A stretch of DNA of 7,119 bases from the NCBI GenBank assembly GCA_030018715.1, contig JASEHN010000150.1, positions 1 to 7,119 of the forward strand, given 5' to 3'. Every line of letters begins with the position of its first letter. The stretch's first letter is position 1. The stretch is from Thermodesulfobacteriota bacterium (GTDB lineage: Bacteria > Desulfobacterota > SM23-61). This document shows positions 5,681 through 7,119 of the stretch, in pieces. A program made the translations under genes and the position numbers. Under the pieces are notes generated by a model that saw only the letters and a list, made by a program, of their open reading frames with translations, had not been told where the DNA came from and did not search any database.

Positions 5681-6793
5681 ATGGGCACGGAAATCAAGGG
5701 TCCGCAAGACCTGGAAAAAGAAGTCATTAAAGCCGACCTGTGCACGCTTTGCGGGGCCTGCCTGGGCCTCTGCCCGTACTTCCGGGCTTATAAAGGAAAA
5801 GTGGTGCTGATGGATAATTGCAATCTATCGCAGGGGCGGTGTTATTCCTTTTGTCCACGAACGCCCTCCAGCCTGGATGAAGTCAATCAACGCACATTCG
5901 GCGCCCCTTACCCGGGCGACTCCCTGGGAACTTCCCTGCAGGTAGTCATGGCCAAATCATTGGACAAAGCCACCCTGGGCAAAAGTCAATACGGCGGGAT
6001 AACCTCCACATTGGTGGCCCTGGCTTTAAAAAAAGGGATGATCGATGCGGCCATCCTCAGCAAAAGAGAGAAAGAGCTTCTCTCCTCGGGAGTGCTGGCC
6101 CGGAATAAAAGGCAAGTCTTGGCCTGCGCCGGTTCCAATTACATCGCCTCCCCCACTCTCGAGGCCTTCCATAAAGGAGCTCAGGATTCCTCCAAAAGTA
6201 TCGCCGCGGTCGGCATTCCCTGTCAGGTCCTGGCCCTGGGGAAGATGCGCCTAAATCCCCTGGAGAATAAGAACAACATCGAAAAGCTTAGCCTGGTCAT
6301 TGGCCTTTTCTGCACCTGGGCACTCTCCTACAGAGATTTTTTCCGATTTCTTAAGAAAGAGTATGCCGTCCAAAAGATCGGCAAAATGGACATTCCGCCC
6401 CCGCCGGCGAATGTCTTCCAGATGGAGCTTCCGGAAGGACTGAAATTCATTCCCCTGGATTTGATCCGCCCCTTCATCCGGCCGACTTGCACCGTCTGCT
6501 TGGACATGACTGCAGAATTTTCAGATCTTTCCGTGGGGGCGGTGGAAGGCCTCGCCGGTTGGAACACAGTCATCGTGCGCACTCCCAGGGGTCAGGAACT
6601 TATGGAAGAGGCGCGCCGGGCCAGAGTAATTGAAATAGCCGAGCTGCCCGGGGCCAATCTTGATCATCTGAAAGAAGCGGCCCTGCTCAAGAAGAAACGC
6701 GCTCTGGAGAATATCGTAAAACGCACGGGGAGCAAGGAGAACCTGCTTTATCTGCAAGGAGCGGATGCCCTGCGTCCCCTTTTGCCCAATTGA
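5681..6793 (+). CDS. FrhB/FpoF-like iron-sulfur flavoprotein (coenzyme F420 hydrogenase/dehydrogenase beta-subunit family)
   Basis: A 370-residue cytoplasmic redox protein. The N-terminus carries a ferredoxin-type motif C21-x2-C24-G-A-C27-x3-C31-P, then C47-x6-C54-x3-C58-P-R, a cysteine set seen in the FrhB-like relatives that have a ferredoxin domain. The FrhB N- and C-terminal domains follow: a KSQYGGITSTLVALALKKG segment near 105-123, G-I-P-C181-Q, G-L-F-C211, and P-T-C270-T-V-C273-L-D-M-TAEFSDLSVG. The last four cysteines are candidates for a further cluster. In characterised relatives this fold binds FAD and exchanges electrons with F420; in bacteria many homologues serve other oxidoreductases, so the partner here is open. 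It stands alone, 610 bp from the transporter operon, with its own promoter-like region and palindrome. ATG 5681 is preceded by AAGGA at good spacing. Confidence 0.88.
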   Translation: MGTEIKGPQDLEKEVIKADLCTLCGACLGLCPYFRAYKGKVVLMDNCNLSQGRCYSFCPRTPSSLDEVNQRTFGAPYPGDSLGTSLQVVMAKSLDKATLGKSQYGGITSTLVALALKKGMIDAAILSKREKELLSSGVLARNKRQVLACAGSNYIASPTLEAFHKGAQDSSKSIAAVGIPCQVLALGKMRLNPLENKNNIEKLSLVIGLFCTWALSYRDFFRFLKKEYAVQKIGKMDIPPPPANVFQMELPEGLKFIPLDLIRPFIRPTCTVCLDMTAEFSDLSVGAVEGLAGWNTVIVRTPRGQELMEEARRARVIEIAELPGANLDHLKEAALLKKKRALENIVKRTGSKENLLYLQGADALRPLLPN

Positions 6794-6808
6794 ATAACAA
6801 TCTTTCAC

Positions 6809-6850
6809 CGCAGAGAGCGCAGAGACAAATAAAAATCAAAATATCAAAAT
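6809..6850. repeat. Two short tandem repeats
   Basis: CGCAGAGAG (6809-6817) is followed directly by CGCAGAGAC (6818-6826), an 8/9 match. Then ATCAAAAT occurs twice in tandem (6835-6842, 6843-6850), with a decayed third unit GCAAAATT after it. Confidence 0.7.
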
Positions 6851-6852
6851 GC

Positions 6853-6872
6853 AAAATTGCCGCGCAAAATTT
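6853..6872 (+). repeat. 20-bp direct repeat, left copy
   Basis: AAAATTGCCGCGCAAAATTT, identical over 20 bp to 7017-7036 and directly abutting the left side of the MITE-like element. The flanking bases differ (C before and G after here; T before and A after in the other copy), so the match is exactly 20 bp. Confidence 0.85.
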
Positions 6873-7016
6873 GATGGAGTCGTAAAAAGTCAGAATTCCA
6901 TTCATTACGTCATTCCGGCGAAAGCCGGAATCCAGTAAATTCAAGCAGATCTGTCCCACCATAGGCGGGACTATTTTCGCAGGAGTGACAGTTTCACGAC
7001 TTTTTACAAGACCATT
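6873..7016. mobile_element. MITE-like non-autonomous element (144 bp)
   Basis: The element has inverted ends: GTAAAAAGTC (6882-6891) pairs with GACTTTTTAC (6998-7007), and outside these ATGG (6874-6877) pairs with CCAT (7012-7015), giving an imperfect ~18-bp terminal inverted repeat. Inside are two hairpins: ATTCCGGC-GAAA-GCCGGAAT (6912-6931, perfect 8-bp stem with a GNRA-type tetraloop) and GTCCCACC-ATA-GGCGGGAC (6953-6971, 8-bp arms with one mismatch). There is no coding capacity. Short palindromic units like GTCATTCC...GGAATCCAG are a common dispersed repeat type in proteobacterial genomes, which supports a mobile or amplified repeat. Confidence 0.75.
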
Positions 7017-7036
7017 AAAATTGCCGCGCAAAATTT
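7017..7036 (+). repeat. 20-bp direct repeat, right copy
   Basis: AAAATTGCCGCGCAAAATTT, identical to 6853-6872 and directly abutting the right side of the MITE-like element. The pair could be a long target duplication or a pre-existing repeat used as the insertion site. Confidence 0.85.
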
Positions 7037-7119
7037 AGATTATCAAATTATTCTTTAACTTTTGGTAACAGTTTAGCGATTTGAAAAAATGGTATAAAAG
7101 CCTTTGTTGAGGGCCGGGG

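Larger units (their letters stand above)
6794..7119. other. Repeat-rich non-coding tail
   Basis: No gene is supported in these 326 bases. They hold a 9-bp tandem pair, an 8-bp tandem pair, a MITE-like element with flanking direct repeats, and an AT-rich end with weak promoter-like signals. No rho-independent terminator is visible directly after the FrhB-like stop codon. Confidence 0.6.

Noticed and set aside
5501..5707. 68-residue minus-strand reading frame
   Set aside because: It starts inside the FrhB-like gene, crosses the palindrome and promoter region, has no ribosome site that stands out, and resembles no family I know.
6687..7031. 114-residue minus-strand reading frame
   Set aside because: It runs through the repeat element and the tail of the FrhB-like gene; its composition reflects repeats, not a protein.
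6853..7036. CRISPR-like array from the two 20-bp direct repeats
   Set aside because: There are only two copies, separated by 144 bp that form a structured element with inverted ends, and no cas gene is present.

Overview
The window looks like part of an anaerobic, acid-degrading bacterium of the Desulfobacterota (former Deltaproteobacteria) type. That is inferred from the gene mix: an acyl-CoA carboxylase carboxyltransferase, a TAXI-type TRAP transporter, a class III CoA-transferase and a stand-alone FrhB-like iron-sulfur flavoprotein, with moderate GC and strong AAGGAGGT-type ribosome binding sites. No rRNA or marker gene is present, so the assignment is tentative.

Layout. Positions 1-308 hold the C-terminal end of a biotin-dependent acyl-CoA carboxylase carboxyltransferase subunit. 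On the same strand follow a TAXI periplasmic solute-binding protein (394-1386), a small exported Ig/IPT-like protein (1420-1824), a fused TRAP permease (1912-3864) and a CaiB/BaiF CoA-transferase (3883-5070). Gaps are short (18-87 bp) and no rho-independent terminator is visible between them, so 1-5070 reads as one operon. From 5071 to 5680 there is a decayed intergenic region: a broken IS110/IS1111-type transposase start (5421-5543), small possible relics, and then a promoter region with a perfect 20-bp palindrome (5622-5641). The palindrome sits just before an FrhB-like gene (5681-6793). The last 326 bases are non-coding. They contain short tandem repeats and a 144-bp MITE-like element with inverted ends, two internal hairpins and perfect 20-bp flanking direct repeats.

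How the genes may work together (inference): the TAXI protein captures an organic acid in the periplasm, the fused permease imports it with an ion gradient, the CoA-transferase converts it to its CoA ester, and a biotin-dependent carboxylase or decarboxylase acts on that ester or a downstream product. The substrate cannot be read from the sequence. The FrhB-like protein is a separate transcription unit, probably moving electrons between ferredoxin-like carriers and a flavin or deazaflavin cofactor.

Most of the window is ordinary catabolic gene content. The features most worth a second look are the intercistronic RNA element at 1861-1906, whose 3' arm can also pair with the permease Shine-Dalgarno, the operator-like palindrome at 5622-5641, and the MITE with unusually long flanking repeats.
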